Origin: Microbacteriaceae bacterium
Lineage (GTDB): Bacteria > Actinomycetota > Actinomycetes > Actinomycetales > Microbacteriaceae
Direction: 5' to 3'
DNA length: 5,015 bases
Assembly (NCBI GenBank): GCA_003454135.1
Contig: DMKW01000153.1
Span: 1-5,015, forward strand
Positions 1 to 5,015 of this stretch are shown one piece after another. The first letter of the stretch is position 1. Each line of letters opens with the position of its first letter. The translations under genes were made by a program, and so were the position numbers. The notes below the pieces were generated by a model. That model did not search any database. It saw only the letters and a list, made by a program, of their open reading frames with translations, and was not told where the DNA came from.

Positions 1-157
1 CGGGTCGCGTGTGATCGTGCGACCTAGCGGCACCGAGCCCAAGGTGAAGGTGTACATCGACGCGTCGAGCGTGGCCGGCTCCCCGGACGAGCGGATGGCG
101 GCCGCCGCACACACGGTGGCGACGCTCGAGAGTGCGGTGCGACCGCTCGTCGCCTAG
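1..157 (+). CDS. Phosphohexomutase-family protein (phosphomannomutase / phosphopentomutase-like), C-terminal end only
   Basis: The reading frame is open from base 2 to a TAG at 155-157, giving the last 51 residues of a protein whose start lies left of the window. The visible part contains RPSGTEPK near its beginning. This is the phosphate-binding loop of the C-terminal domain in alpha-D-phosphohexomutases, and it is followed by the usual strand (VKVYIDA) and a closing helix. Family members move a phosphate between C1 and C6 of hexoses, or between C1 and C5 of pentoses. Fifty residues cannot separate phosphomannomutase, phosphoglucomutase and phosphopentomutase. The neighbouring deaminase and nucleoside hydrolase favour a role in ribose-phosphate handling during nucleoside salvage; actinobacteria such as Mycobacterium tuberculosis carry a pmmB gene in a comparable salvage neighbourhood (from memory). 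Its stop codon overlaps that of the convergent regulator gene. Confidence 0.88.
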   Translation, partial: GSRVIVRPSGTEPKVKVYIDASSVAGSPDERMAAAAHTVATLESAVRPLVA

Positions 158-906
158 ACGACCCTGGAGCCGAGGGCGAGCGAGATTTCCGCCGCCGCGG
201 CCCTGGCCCGGTCCTCGACTAGCTGAGCGCGCGCCCCGCTGAACGTCGTCGCCACGTACGGCACGGTGAGCGCCGCGACGGCCGACCCCGAGGCGCCGAT
301 CACGGGAAAGACGATGTCGGTGATCCCCGGTTGGAGGCTGTCCGCCATCCGTTCGAAGCCCTGCTTCGCCACCCGTGCAACGCGCGCGAGAAGCGCGGCA
401 TCATCGACCTCCGCGAGAAGGGCCTCCCGGTCGCGCGGGGCCGCAAACGCGAGCAGCACGGCCCCGGTCGCCGTCGACTCGACCGGAAACGCGGCGCCGA
501 CCCGCACTCGGAATCCGAAGCTCGCCGGGCTCTCCACCTGGGCGAGGATCAGGATGCGTCCGGCCTCGAGCATGCCCAGGTTGCAGGACTGCTGCACCTC
601 GTCGCTCAGCCGCCGCATCGGGGCCAGTGCGGCCTGCCGCAGCCCGCGAACCGGATCGTGCCGGTTGGCGAGCTCGAAAGCCATGATCGAGAAGAAATAG
701 AGCCCGGATGCGCTGTCGCGGTAGAGATAGCCGCGCGTCTCGAGGGTCTGCAGCACCCGGAAGATCTGCCCGACCGATCGGCCGACCGCGTCGGCAATCG
801 CCGCCTGGCTCAGGCCGCCGGCCTGGTCGGCCAGCAGCTCGAGGATGTCGAGGGCCTTGTCGAGCGCCGGCACCGAGTACTCGGGCGCCGCACCTTCGCT
901 CGCCAC
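154..906 (-). CDS. IclR-family transcriptional regulator
   Basis: This is a cytoplasmic DNA-binding regulator of about 250 residues, the usual size for IclR proteins. The N-terminal winged helix-turn-helix starts around SVPALDKALDILELL, and its recognition part covers LSQAAIADAVGRSVGQIFRV and LQTLETRGYLYRD (roughly residues 10-66). The C-terminal IclR effector domain runs from about residue 78 to 248 and includes GFRVRVGAAFPVESTATG and a late FPVIGASGSAVAALTVPY segment. I chose the GTG at 906-904 because GGGGGTGA sits just upstream. A GTG two codons earlier (912-910) is also in frame, but it would leave the G-run directly touching the start. The gene lies 13 bp after the SAHH-like gene, so it is probably the last gene of the adenosine deaminase operon. 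It probably regulates this cluster and perhaps itself. The ligand cannot be deduced. Whether it activates or represses is unknown. Confidence 0.93.
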   Translation of the reverse strand: MASEGAAPEYSVPALDKALDILELLADQAGGLSQAAIADAVGRSVGQIFRVLQTLETRGYLYRDSASGLYFFSIMAFELANRHDPVRGLRQAALAPMRRLSDEVQQSCNLGMLEAGRILILAQVESPASFGFRVRVGAAFPVESTATGAVLLAFAAPRDREALLAEVDDAALLARVARVAKQGFERMADSLQPGITDIVFPVIGASGSAVAALTVPYVATTFSGARAQLVEDRARAAAAEISLALGSRVV

Positions 907-908
907 GG

Positions 909-916
909 TCACCCCC
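909..916 (-). promoter_or_regulatory. Ribosome binding site that decides the IclR start
   Basis: On the minus strand GGGGGTGA differs by one base from GGAGGTGA, the ideal complement of the 16S rRNA 3' end. It suits the GTG at 906-904, which lies 5 nt after the G-run. It overlaps the alternative GTG at 912-910, which would then have no spacer. It lies between the SAHH-like stop codon (922-920) and the regulator start, supporting efficient translation of the last gene of the operon. Confidence 0.55.
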
Positions 917-919
917 CGG

Positions 920-2104
920 TCAACGCGACGCCGACATGGCGCTCACCATGCGGCGCGCGATGTCGCGGTTGATGTCGTCCGGCACCGGCTGGGCGCCGAC
1001 GGCCAGCGATACCCCGGACGCCACTCTCTCGAGCGAGAGCGCCTGAAGCAGGAACCCGAGGTCCATCGATTCGAGCGAATTGCCCTTGGGCTCCCGGCCG
1101 GCGAGGTTGAACATGCGACCGTCGGCGATGAGCACGACGTGCCGACCGTCCGCGAACTCGACCCGTTCGATCGCGTCGTCCACCTCGACGACGGCGGAGG
1201 CCGCCGACTTGAGCGCCGCGGTGTCGATCTCCCACGCGAAGTGACCGCAGTTGGCGAGAACCGTGCCGGATTCCATAACGGCGAACTCCGCGGCACCGAG
1301 AACGCCCGGCCTGCCCGTCGCGGTGATGAAGGTGTTGCCCCAGCGTGCAAGTTCGCTCATGGGCGCGACCCGGTAGCCGTCGAGCGCCGCTTCGAAGGCC
1401 TTGAGCTCGTCGATCTCCGCGATCGCGACCCGGCCGCCCAGCGAGCGGAGGTATTGCGCAACACCCCGCCCGCACCATCCGTAGCCGGCCACCACGAACC
1501 GGCGGCCGGGGATCATCAGGTTGGTGATGCGCATGAAGCTCTCCACGACGGACTGACCGACCGCGTGACGGTTCTCGCCGATCGCCTTGAGCGGGCTGTC
1601 GTTGATCACAATCACGGGAAAGGGCACGCTGCCCTGCAGCTCCCCCCGGAGGCGGTCGCCGCCCGACGTCGTCTCCTCGGTGCCGCCGATGATCGATCCG
1701 GCCGTGCCGCGGGCGACGAGGCCGGCAATGAGGTCGGCGCCGTTGTCGAGGATGATGTCCGGGGCCGCTTCGAGCACCCGCGCGAGGTTGGCGCGGTGCG
1801 TCTCGATCGTGTCGTCACGGCGACCGTGTACCGTCATGCCTCGCGATCGAAGCACCGCGACGATGTCGTCCTGGGTGGAACCGTGGTTGCCTGTCGCCAC
1901 GATCTGCGCGCCGCCCGCGGCGAGCACCTCGAGAAGCACGGCGGTCTTGGGCTCCAGGTGGATGGCGACGCCGATGCGGTGGCCGTCGAACGGCCGGATC
2001 GCCTCGAACACCGTCTTCGCGTCGGCGAGCAGCCGCATCCGCGAGCGCGTCCACTCGAGCCGTCTCTCGCCGCGCGCGATGAGGTCGGAATCTGTCTCGG
2101 TCAC
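920..2104 (-). CDS. Divergent S-adenosylhomocysteine hydrolase homologue with altered active site and no C-terminal tail
   Basis: The 394-residue protein has the SAHH fold throughout. Substrate-domain motifs are IHLEPKTAVLLEVL (about 48-61), GSTQDD (75-80), ILDNGAD (118-124) and GTEETTSGG (141-149). The NAD Rossmann loop is GYGWCGRG (207-214), and CGHFAWEID (286-294) follows. The HLEPKT and GYGWCGRG wording resembles the shorter archaeal/Thermotoga type. By comparison with human and Thermotoga SAHH recalled from memory, His49, Glu144, Lys173, Asn178 and His288 keep catalytic or binding positions. Human Asp131 is Asn121 here, Asp190 is Glu177, and the conserved GHP gate is GNS (341-343). The protein ends about where the conserved tail with its NAD-contacting Lys/Tyr should begin. 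NAD binding looks intact; hydrolysis of SAH itself is uncertain. The GTG start has GAAGGG (2116-2111) six bases upstream. It lies between EIIB and IclR. Confidence 0.85.
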   Translation of the reverse strand: MTETDSDLIARGERRLEWTRSRMRLLADAKTVFEAIRPFDGHRIGVAIHLEPKTAVLLEVLAAGGAQIVATGNHGSTQDDIVAVLRSRGMTVHGRRDDTIETHRANLARVLEAAPDIILDNGADLIAGLVARGTAGSIIGGTEETTSGGDRLRGELQGSVPFPVIVINDSPLKAIGENRHAVGQSVVESFMRITNLMIPGRRFVVAGYGWCGRGVAQYLRSLGGRVAIAEIDELKAFEAALDGYRVAPMSELARWGNTFITATGRPGVLGAAEFAVMESGTVLANCGHFAWEIDTAALKSAASAVVEVDDAIERVEFADGRHVVLIADGRMFNLAGREPKGNSLESMDLGFLLQALSLERVASGVSLAVGAQPVPDDINRDIARRMVSAMSASR

Positions 2105-2182
2105 GGGAATCCCTTCGGCGGGACCACACGATCCGGCTGCACCGAGTCTCTCACATATGAACGCAACTTTTATAGGTGAAAC
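2105..2182 (-). promoter_or_regulatory. AT-rich gap with candidate operator upstream of the SAHH-like gene
   Basis: This is the only sizeable gap inside the leftward gene train. Its EIIB-proximal half (about 2150-2182) is clearly more AT-rich than its surroundings and contains an imperfect inverted repeat. Its other half contains the Shine-Dalgarno sequence GAAGGG at 2116-2111. No hexamer pair resembles a strong promoter: CATATG/TATGTG around 2154-2159 lies about 17 bp from TTTCAC, but both are weak matches. There is no GC-rich hairpin followed by a T-run, so I do not call a terminator. An internal operator or promoter separating expression of the SAHH-like and IclR genes from the upstream genes is plausible. 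Confidence 0.4.
2149..2181. repeat. Imperfect 33-bp inverted repeat, candidate regulator binding site
   Basis: The plus-strand left arm TCTCACATATGAACG (2149-2163) and the reverse complement of the right arm, TTTCACCTATAAAAG (2181-2167), agree at 11 of 15 positions around a 3-base centre. The shared core is TnTCACnTATnAAnG. Such a dyad in an AT-rich intergenic patch is what a dimeric regulator would bind, and the IclR protein encoded downstream is the obvious candidate. No second copy of the half-site was noticed in the 43-bp divergent promoter region. Confidence 0.4.
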
Positions 2183-2185
2183 CTA
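2173..2185. repeat. Perfect 5-bp inverted repeat, TAGGT-GAA-ACCTA
   Basis: TAGGT (2173-2177) and ACCTA (2181-2185) are exact reverse complements separated by GAA. The element covers the TAG stop codon of the EIIB gene and overlaps one arm of the larger dyad at 2149-2181. It could be part of the same operator or a coincidence. It is too short and too A/T-rich for a terminator stem. Confidence 0.3.
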
Positions 2186-2458
2186 AGAGCCGAGCGCGGC
2201 CTCCAGTTTGCGCGAGAGTTCGTCGGTGTCGAAGTAGTTCTCGATCACGATCACGTCGGCAAACGTCTTGCCGATCGCGGGCACGAACTCCGCCGAGGTG
2301 AGGATGATCTGCGCGTCGGCCGCATCGGAGACGAGGCTCCCGATGTGCGCGGCGGTCACATCCGCCTCGAGACCGAGTCGCTGCAGCACCCGCTCGGCGT
2401 TCACCTTGAGTATGCCGGAACTGCCAATACCCGCGCCGCAAATAGCGACAATCTTCAT
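2183..2458 (-). CDS. PTS EIIB component, lactose/ascorbate-type (UlaB/SgaB-like)
   Basis: A 91-residue soluble phosphocarrier. It begins MKIVAICGAGIGSSG; Cys7 in the CGAGIGSS loop matches the phosphocysteine loop of the lactose/ascorbate EIIB superfamily (E. coli UlaB has CGNGQGSS at the same place, recalled from memory). The rest fits the small alternating alpha/beta fold: VLQRLGLEADVTAAHIG, then AQIILTSAEF, then ADVIVIENYFD and a closing helix. It would accept phosphate from EIIA and pass it to a sugar bound in a membrane EIIC. The ATG overlaps the EIIA stop as ATGA (2455-2458), and GGGGAG (2470-2465) sits six bases upstream, so translation is probably coupled. No EIIC gene is present in the window. 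The substrate is unknown, and ascorbate is only a family label. Confidence 0.9.
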   Translation of the reverse strand: MKIVAICGAGIGSSGILKVNAERVLQRLGLEADVTAAHIGSLVSDAADAQIILTSAEFVPAIGKTFADVIVIENYFDTDELSRKLEAALGS

Positions 2459-2901
2459 TTCGTGCTCCCCATGATCTGCATGACTTCGGTTGTGGTCGTG
2501 GCGCGCGCGAGATCCGCGATCGCCGTCGAATCGTTGAACACGTTCGCGAGCGCCGCGATGGATTCGAGGTGTGTGGCGACCGAACTGATCGCGAGCCCCA
2601 GAACCACGGACACCGGATCGTTGTGCGGATGCCCGAACGCGACCGGCGTGGCGAGCGTCACGACCGCGAGGCCGTCCGCGATCACCTCGGGGCCGGGCCG
2701 CGCGTGCGCAAGCGCAAGCCCGGGCGCGATCACGACGTATGGCCCGTGCTCGTCGATCATCCTGATCATCTCGTCCGCGTAACCGGGGCGCGCGGCACCG
2801 GATGCGGCGAGCGCACGCCCGGCGAGGCGAACGGCCGCCCGCCAGTCGGCGGCATCCGCACCCAGGATGATCGCCGACTCCGACAGGGGTGGGAGAGGCA
2901 T
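2455..2901 (-). CDS. PTS EIIA component, mannitol/ascorbate-type (UlaC-like)
   Basis: A 148-residue soluble phosphotransfer protein, close to the length of stand-alone ascorbate-type EIIA proteins. The phosphorylation site is His66 in GLALAHARPG, corresponding to the PHAR motif of the fructose/mannitol/ascorbate EIIA family, preceded by the typical EHGPYVVIAPG. A second conserved-looking histidine, His111 in SVATHLESIAALANVF, lies where family members have the active-site partner. EIIA takes phosphate from HPr and gives it to EIIB, here encoded immediately downstream with a 4-bp overlap. The ATG at 2901-2899 is 2 bp after the deaminase stop, and a purine-rich GAAAGAG inside the end of that gene can serve as ribosome binding site, so it is translationally coupled to the deaminase gene. 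No PRD or DNA-binding domain is attached. The cognate EIIC is not in view. Confidence 0.88.
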   Translation of the reverse strand: MPLPPLSESAIILGADAADWRAAVRLAGRALAASGAARPGYADEMIRMIDEHGPYVVIAPGLALAHARPGPEVIADGLAVVTLATPVAFGHPHNDPVSVVLGLAISSVATHLESIAALANVFNDSTAIADLARATTTTEVMQIMGSTK

Positions 2902-2903
2902 CG

Positions 2904-4025
2904 TTACGCTCTTTCGAAGCCGGCGGTGATCAGGTCGACGAGCTCTTCGCGATCTTCCAGCGGCAGGAAGGCCGCCGCCGCCGCGTTGAGCTGGAACACC
3001 TCGAGGTCACTCAGGTCGTAGTCGAAGGTCTCGGCGAGGATCGCGAGCTCGCGGCTCAGGCTCGTTCGGCTCATCAGCCGGTTGTCGGTGTTGACCGTGA
3101 CCCTGAAGCCGAGCTGGTAGAGCAGGTCGAATGGGTGGTCGACGAGGTCGTCACCCCATTGCGCGATCGCGCCGGTCTGGAGGTTGGATGACGGGCTCAG
3201 TTCGAGCGCGATCTCGCGGTCCTTGACCCACTGCGACAGGCGTCCGAGCTCGACATAGGTGTTCTCGTCGTCTTCGCGATCGACCGTGATGTCCTCGGCG
3301 ATGCGCACGCCGTGGCCCAGGCGCAGCGCGCGGCCGTCGAAGAGTGCGCCGCGAATGCTCTCGAGCCCATCCGCCTCGCCGGCATGCACGGTCGTCGGGA
3401 AGAAGTTGCGCGCGAGGTAGTCGAACGCCTCGCGGTGATTGCCGGCCGGGAAGCCCGCCTCGGCTCCGGCGATGTCGAACCCGACGACGCCATTATTCCG
3501 GTGACGAACGGCGAGCTCCGCGATCTCCAGTCCGCGGTCCGCGTGGCGCATGGCCGTGATGAGCTGGCCGATGCGGATCCGCCCGCCCGCCTGGCGCACG
3601 TCTTCGATGCCTTCGTCGATTCCCGTCTGAACCGCCTCGACGGTCTGGTCGAGGGTGAGGCCGTTCGCGACGTGCTGCTCGGGCGCCCAGCGGATTTCGC
3701 CGTAGACGACTCCGTCTGCCCCGAGATCCTGCACAAACTCCCGAGCGACGCGGATGAGACCCTCTTCGGTCTGCATGACTGCGGTCGTGATGTCGAAGGT
3801 CTTGAGGTATTCCACGAGCGAGCCGGAGTCCGACTTTTCGGCGAACCAGTCGCCGAGGCCGGTGCTGTCGTTCTCGGGCAGGTCGAGCCCGATCGACTCC
3901 CCCAGTTCGATGATCGTCTGGGGCCGAAGCCCGCCGTCGAGGTGGTCGTGGAGCGAGACCTTGGGCAGGGCGGTAATGTTCGCTCCACCGCGAGGCAGGA
4001 GAAAGTCTTGGGGGGCTGGGTTCAT
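2904..4025 (-). CDS. add: Adenosine deaminase
   Basis: A 373-residue cytoplasmic metal-dependent hydrolase that converts adenosine (and probably deoxyadenosine) to inosine and ammonia. Motifs are in the expected order: the metal-binding HDH in SLHDHLDGGLRP (His26, His28), GVVGFDIAGAEAGFP (179-193), the metal and catalytic HAGE (His214, Glu217), RLGHGVR (His238), LSPSSN (276-281) and NTDN (312-315), where Asp314 is the metal ligand. The second Asp found in mouse and E. coli enzymes is Asn315 here. I recall the TDNRLMS wording from actinobacterial deaminases, so this is probably a lineage trait rather than a defect. The ATG is the only good start ahead of the HDH motif. It lacks a clear Shine-Dalgarno sequence but has a -10-like hexamer at the leaderless distance. 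It is first gene of the leftward operon and divergent from the nucleoside hydrolase, the next enzyme in inosine breakdown. Confidence 0.95.
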   Translation of the reverse strand: MNPAPQDFLLPRGGANITALPKVSLHDHLDGGLRPQTIIELGESIGLDLPENDSTGLGDWFAEKSDSGSLVEYLKTFDITTAVMQTEEGLIRVAREFVQDLGADGVVYGEIRWAPEQHVANGLTLDQTVEAVQTGIDEGIEDVRQAGGRIRIGQLITAMRHADRGLEIAELAVRHRNNGVVGFDIAGAEAGFPAGNHREAFDYLARNFFPTTVHAGEADGLESIRGALFDGRALRLGHGVRIAEDITVDREDDENTYVELGRLSQWVKDREIALELSPSSNLQTGAIAQWGDDLVDHPFDLLYQLGFRVTVNTDNRLMSRTSLSRELAILAETFDYDLSDLEVFQLNAAAAAFLPLEDREELVDLITAGFERA

Positions 4026-4037
4026 ACCCCAAATCTA
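4026..4037 (-). promoter_or_regulatory. Candidate leaderless promoter of the adenosine deaminase operon
   Basis: On the minus strand TAGATT (4037-4032) fits the actinobacterial -10 pattern TANNNT. It is followed by exactly six bases (TGGGGT) and then the ATG at 4025. That places transcription start on the A of the start codon, the classic leaderless layout. The only purine-rich stretch, GGGG, is one base from ATG, too close for a ribosome binding site. The -35 position (about 4055-4060, GGCTAG) does not resemble TTGACA, so a regulator may be needed or the promoter may be -10 driven. Confidence 0.5.
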
Positions 4038-4039
4038 TC

Positions 4040-4060
4040 GGCTGGCGCTGACCGCTAGCC
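4040..4060. repeat. Imperfect 21-bp dyad between the divergent start codons
   Basis: The arms GGCTGGCGCT (4040-4049) and ACCGCTAGCC (4051-4060) pair at 8 of 10 positions around a central G. The dyad fills the centre of the 43-bp divergent space and runs into the rightward -10-like hexamer (4056-4061). It could be an operator through which one protein controls both directions. In GC-rich DNA a match of this quality can occur by chance. Confidence 0.35.
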
Positions 4061-4068
4061 TTCTCGAT
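4056..4068 (+). promoter_or_regulatory. Candidate leaderless promoter of the nucleoside hydrolase
   Basis: TAGCCT (4056-4061) fits TANNNT and is separated by seven bases (TCTCGAT) from the ATG at 4069, so transcription would begin at or within a base of the start codon. No Shine-Dalgarno-like sequence is seen in the 30 bases upstream of this ATG. The -35 position (about 4033-4038) is a poor match to consensus and coincides with the -10-like hexamer of the opposite promoter. Confidence 0.45.
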
Positions 4069-5013
4069 ATGGCGCTCAAGATGATTCTCGACTGCGACCC
4101 CGGCCACGATGACGCGATAGCCCTCCTGCTTGCCCACGGCAATCCTGCGGTCGAGCTCCTCGCCGTGACGACGGTGCACGGCAACCAGACGATCGAGAAG
4201 GTCACCCGCAACGCGCTCGCGGTCGCCAGGATCGCCGGCATCACCGGGGTTCCGTTCGCGGCAGGCGCGCACCGGCCGCTCGTGCGCACGGCGGAGACCG
4301 CGCCTTCCATCCACGGCGAGAGCGGTCTCGACGGCCCGGTGCTGCCAGAGCCGACGCTCGCTCCCGACTCCCGCCACGCCGTCGATCTCATCATCGACAC
4401 GATCATGGGCAGCGAGCCGGGAACCGTCACCCTCGTGCCGACCGGCGCGCTCACCAACATCGCCCTGGCCGTGCGCAAGGAGCCGCGCATCGCGTCACGC
4501 GTCAAGGAGGTCGTGCTCATGGGCGGCGGCTACCACGCGGGCAACTGGAGCGCCGCGGCCGAATTCAACATCGTGATCGATCCGGAAGCCGCCCACATCG
4601 TGTTCAACGAGAAGTGGAAGCTCACGATGGTGGGGCTCGATCTCACGCACCAGGCGCTCGCGACACCGGATGTCGTGGCCGCGATCGCCGCGATCGGCAC
4701 CGCACCCGCGCGCTTCGTGGTGGAGCTGCTCGACTTCTTCGGCCAGACCTACAAAGAGGCGCAGGGCTTCGAGTACCCGCCGGTGCACGATCCGTGCGCC
4801 GTGGCCCTCGTGATCGACCCGTCGGTGATGACCGTCGTGCGCGTTCCGCTGGACATCGAGCTCACGGGCACGCTCACCCTCGGCATGACGGTGGCCGACT
4901 TCCGCTCGCCGGCACCGCACGACTGCACGACCTACGCGGCGACCGACCTCGACCATGCCAAGTTCTGGGCGCTCATCGTCGACGCGCTCGAGCGGATCGG
5001 CGACCCGGAGTAG
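4069..5013 (+). CDS. Nucleoside hydrolase (inosine-uridine preferring family, RihA/RihB-like)
   Basis: A complete 314-residue enzyme that cleaves the N-glycosidic bond of nucleosides to give a free base and ribose. The N-terminus MALKMILDCDPGHDDAIALL carries the family's calcium/ribose-binding aspartates (Asp10, Asp14, Asp15). Other family motifs are VHGNQ (36-40), HGESGLDGP (82-90), VLMGGG (149-154), AAEFNIVIDPEAA (163-175) and VHDP (239-242) with the expected His240 and Asp241. Length and motif order match E. coli RihA, as recalled. The loop around DFFGQTYKEAQGFEYPP, near the base, has Tyr228, but I cannot tell purine from pyrimidine preference. The first ATG is chosen because the family N-terminus begins there; upstream in-frame codons lie inside the opposite gene. 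No signal peptide is seen, so it is cytoplasmic. It is divergently placed from adenosine deaminase, whose product inosine is a natural substrate. Confidence 0.95.
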   Translation: MALKMILDCDPGHDDAIALLLAHGNPAVELLAVTTVHGNQTIEKVTRNALAVARIAGITGVPFAAGAHRPLVRTAETAPSIHGESGLDGPVLPEPTLAPDSRHAVDLIIDTIMGSEPGTVTLVPTGALTNIALAVRKEPRIASRVKEVVLMGGGYHAGNWSAAAEFNIVIDPEAAHIVFNEKWKLTMVGLDLTHQALATPDVVAAIAAIGTAPARFVVELLDFFGQTYKEAQGFEYPPVHDPCAVALVIDPSVMTVVRVPLDIELTGTLTLGMTVADFRSPAPHDCTTYAATDLDHAKFWALIVDALERIGDPE

Positions 5014-5015
5014 CC

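Noticed and set aside
920..960. Frameshift hiding the missing SAHH C-terminal tail
   Set aside because: The other two minus-strand frames past this point show no SAHH tail sequence, and the regulator's ribosome binding site and start follow at once. The truncation looks genuine.
2105..2128. Hairpin (TCCC with GGGA) partly covering the ribosome binding site of the SAHH-like gene, possible attenuator
   Set aside because: The stem has only four Watson-Crick pairs with a six-base loop. It has no partner structure and no riboswitch-like conserved sequence, so it is too weak to call.
845..2179. Long rightward open frame (444 codons) opposite the SAHH-like gene
   Set aside because: It is a shadow frame of GC-rich coding DNA. 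The translation is low-complexity and rich in Arg, Asp, Glu and His with no recognisable motif, while the opposite strand encodes a clear SAHH family protein.
3070..3125. Asn315 in place of the second Asp of the adenosine deaminase TDD motif as a sign of an inactive enzyme
   Set aside because: The metal ligand Asp314 and all other catalytic residues are present, and TDN is, as I recall, usual in actinobacterial deaminases.
3312..4058. Rightward open frame opposite adenosine deaminase
   Set aside because: It is antisense to a gene with all catalytic motifs. The translation has no family signature and no credible start signal.
3754..4068. Upstream extension of the nucleoside hydrolase frame to an earlier ATG
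   Set aside because: It would run through the N-terminal part of adenosine deaminase on the other strand. The family's conserved N-terminus (MAL..LDCDPGHDDA) begins exactly at 4069.

Overview
The window comes from a GC-rich genome with strongly G/C-biased third codon positions. GTG starts, apparently leaderless genes and an actinobacterial-looking adenosine deaminase point to a high-GC actinobacterium. A Microbacteriaceae-like host is my best guess but is not proven by the sequence.

Layout: positions 1-157 hold the last 51 codons of a rightward phosphohexomutase-family gene (phosphomannomutase or phosphopentomutase type). It converges on, and overlaps by 4 bp, a leftward gene train occupying 154-4025. 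In order of transcription (right to left) the train is adenosine deaminase (4025-2904), a PTS EIIA of the mannitol/ascorbate kind (2901-2455), a PTS EIIB of the lactose/ascorbate kind (2458-2183), a divergent S-adenosylhomocysteine hydrolase homologue (2104-920) and an IclR-family regulator (906-154). Gene junctions are 2 bp, a 4-bp ATGA overlap, 77 bp and 13 bp, so one operon is likely. The 77-bp gap is AT-rich and carries dyad symmetry, so it may hold an internal operator or promoter. Divergent from the deaminase, across only 43 bp, is a rightward nucleoside hydrolase (4069-5013). The gene-facing ends of that 43-bp space suggest two leaderless promoters placed back to back.

How the parts may work together: an SAH hydrolase would yield adenosine, the deaminase would make inosine, the nucleoside hydrolase would release base plus ribose, and the mutase could handle ribose phosphates. 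The local theme is therefore nucleoside salvage or catabolism, probably under the IclR regulator. Two things do not fit a textbook salvage cluster. One is a pair of soluble PTS components with no membrane EIIC in view. The other is an SAHH homologue with several active-site positions changed and without the usual C-terminal tail. Together they suggest a specialised pathway for an unidentified, possibly nucleoside-related or sugar-related, substrate. That is inference. No tRNA, rRNA, insertion sequence, CRISPR array or convincing terminator was seen.
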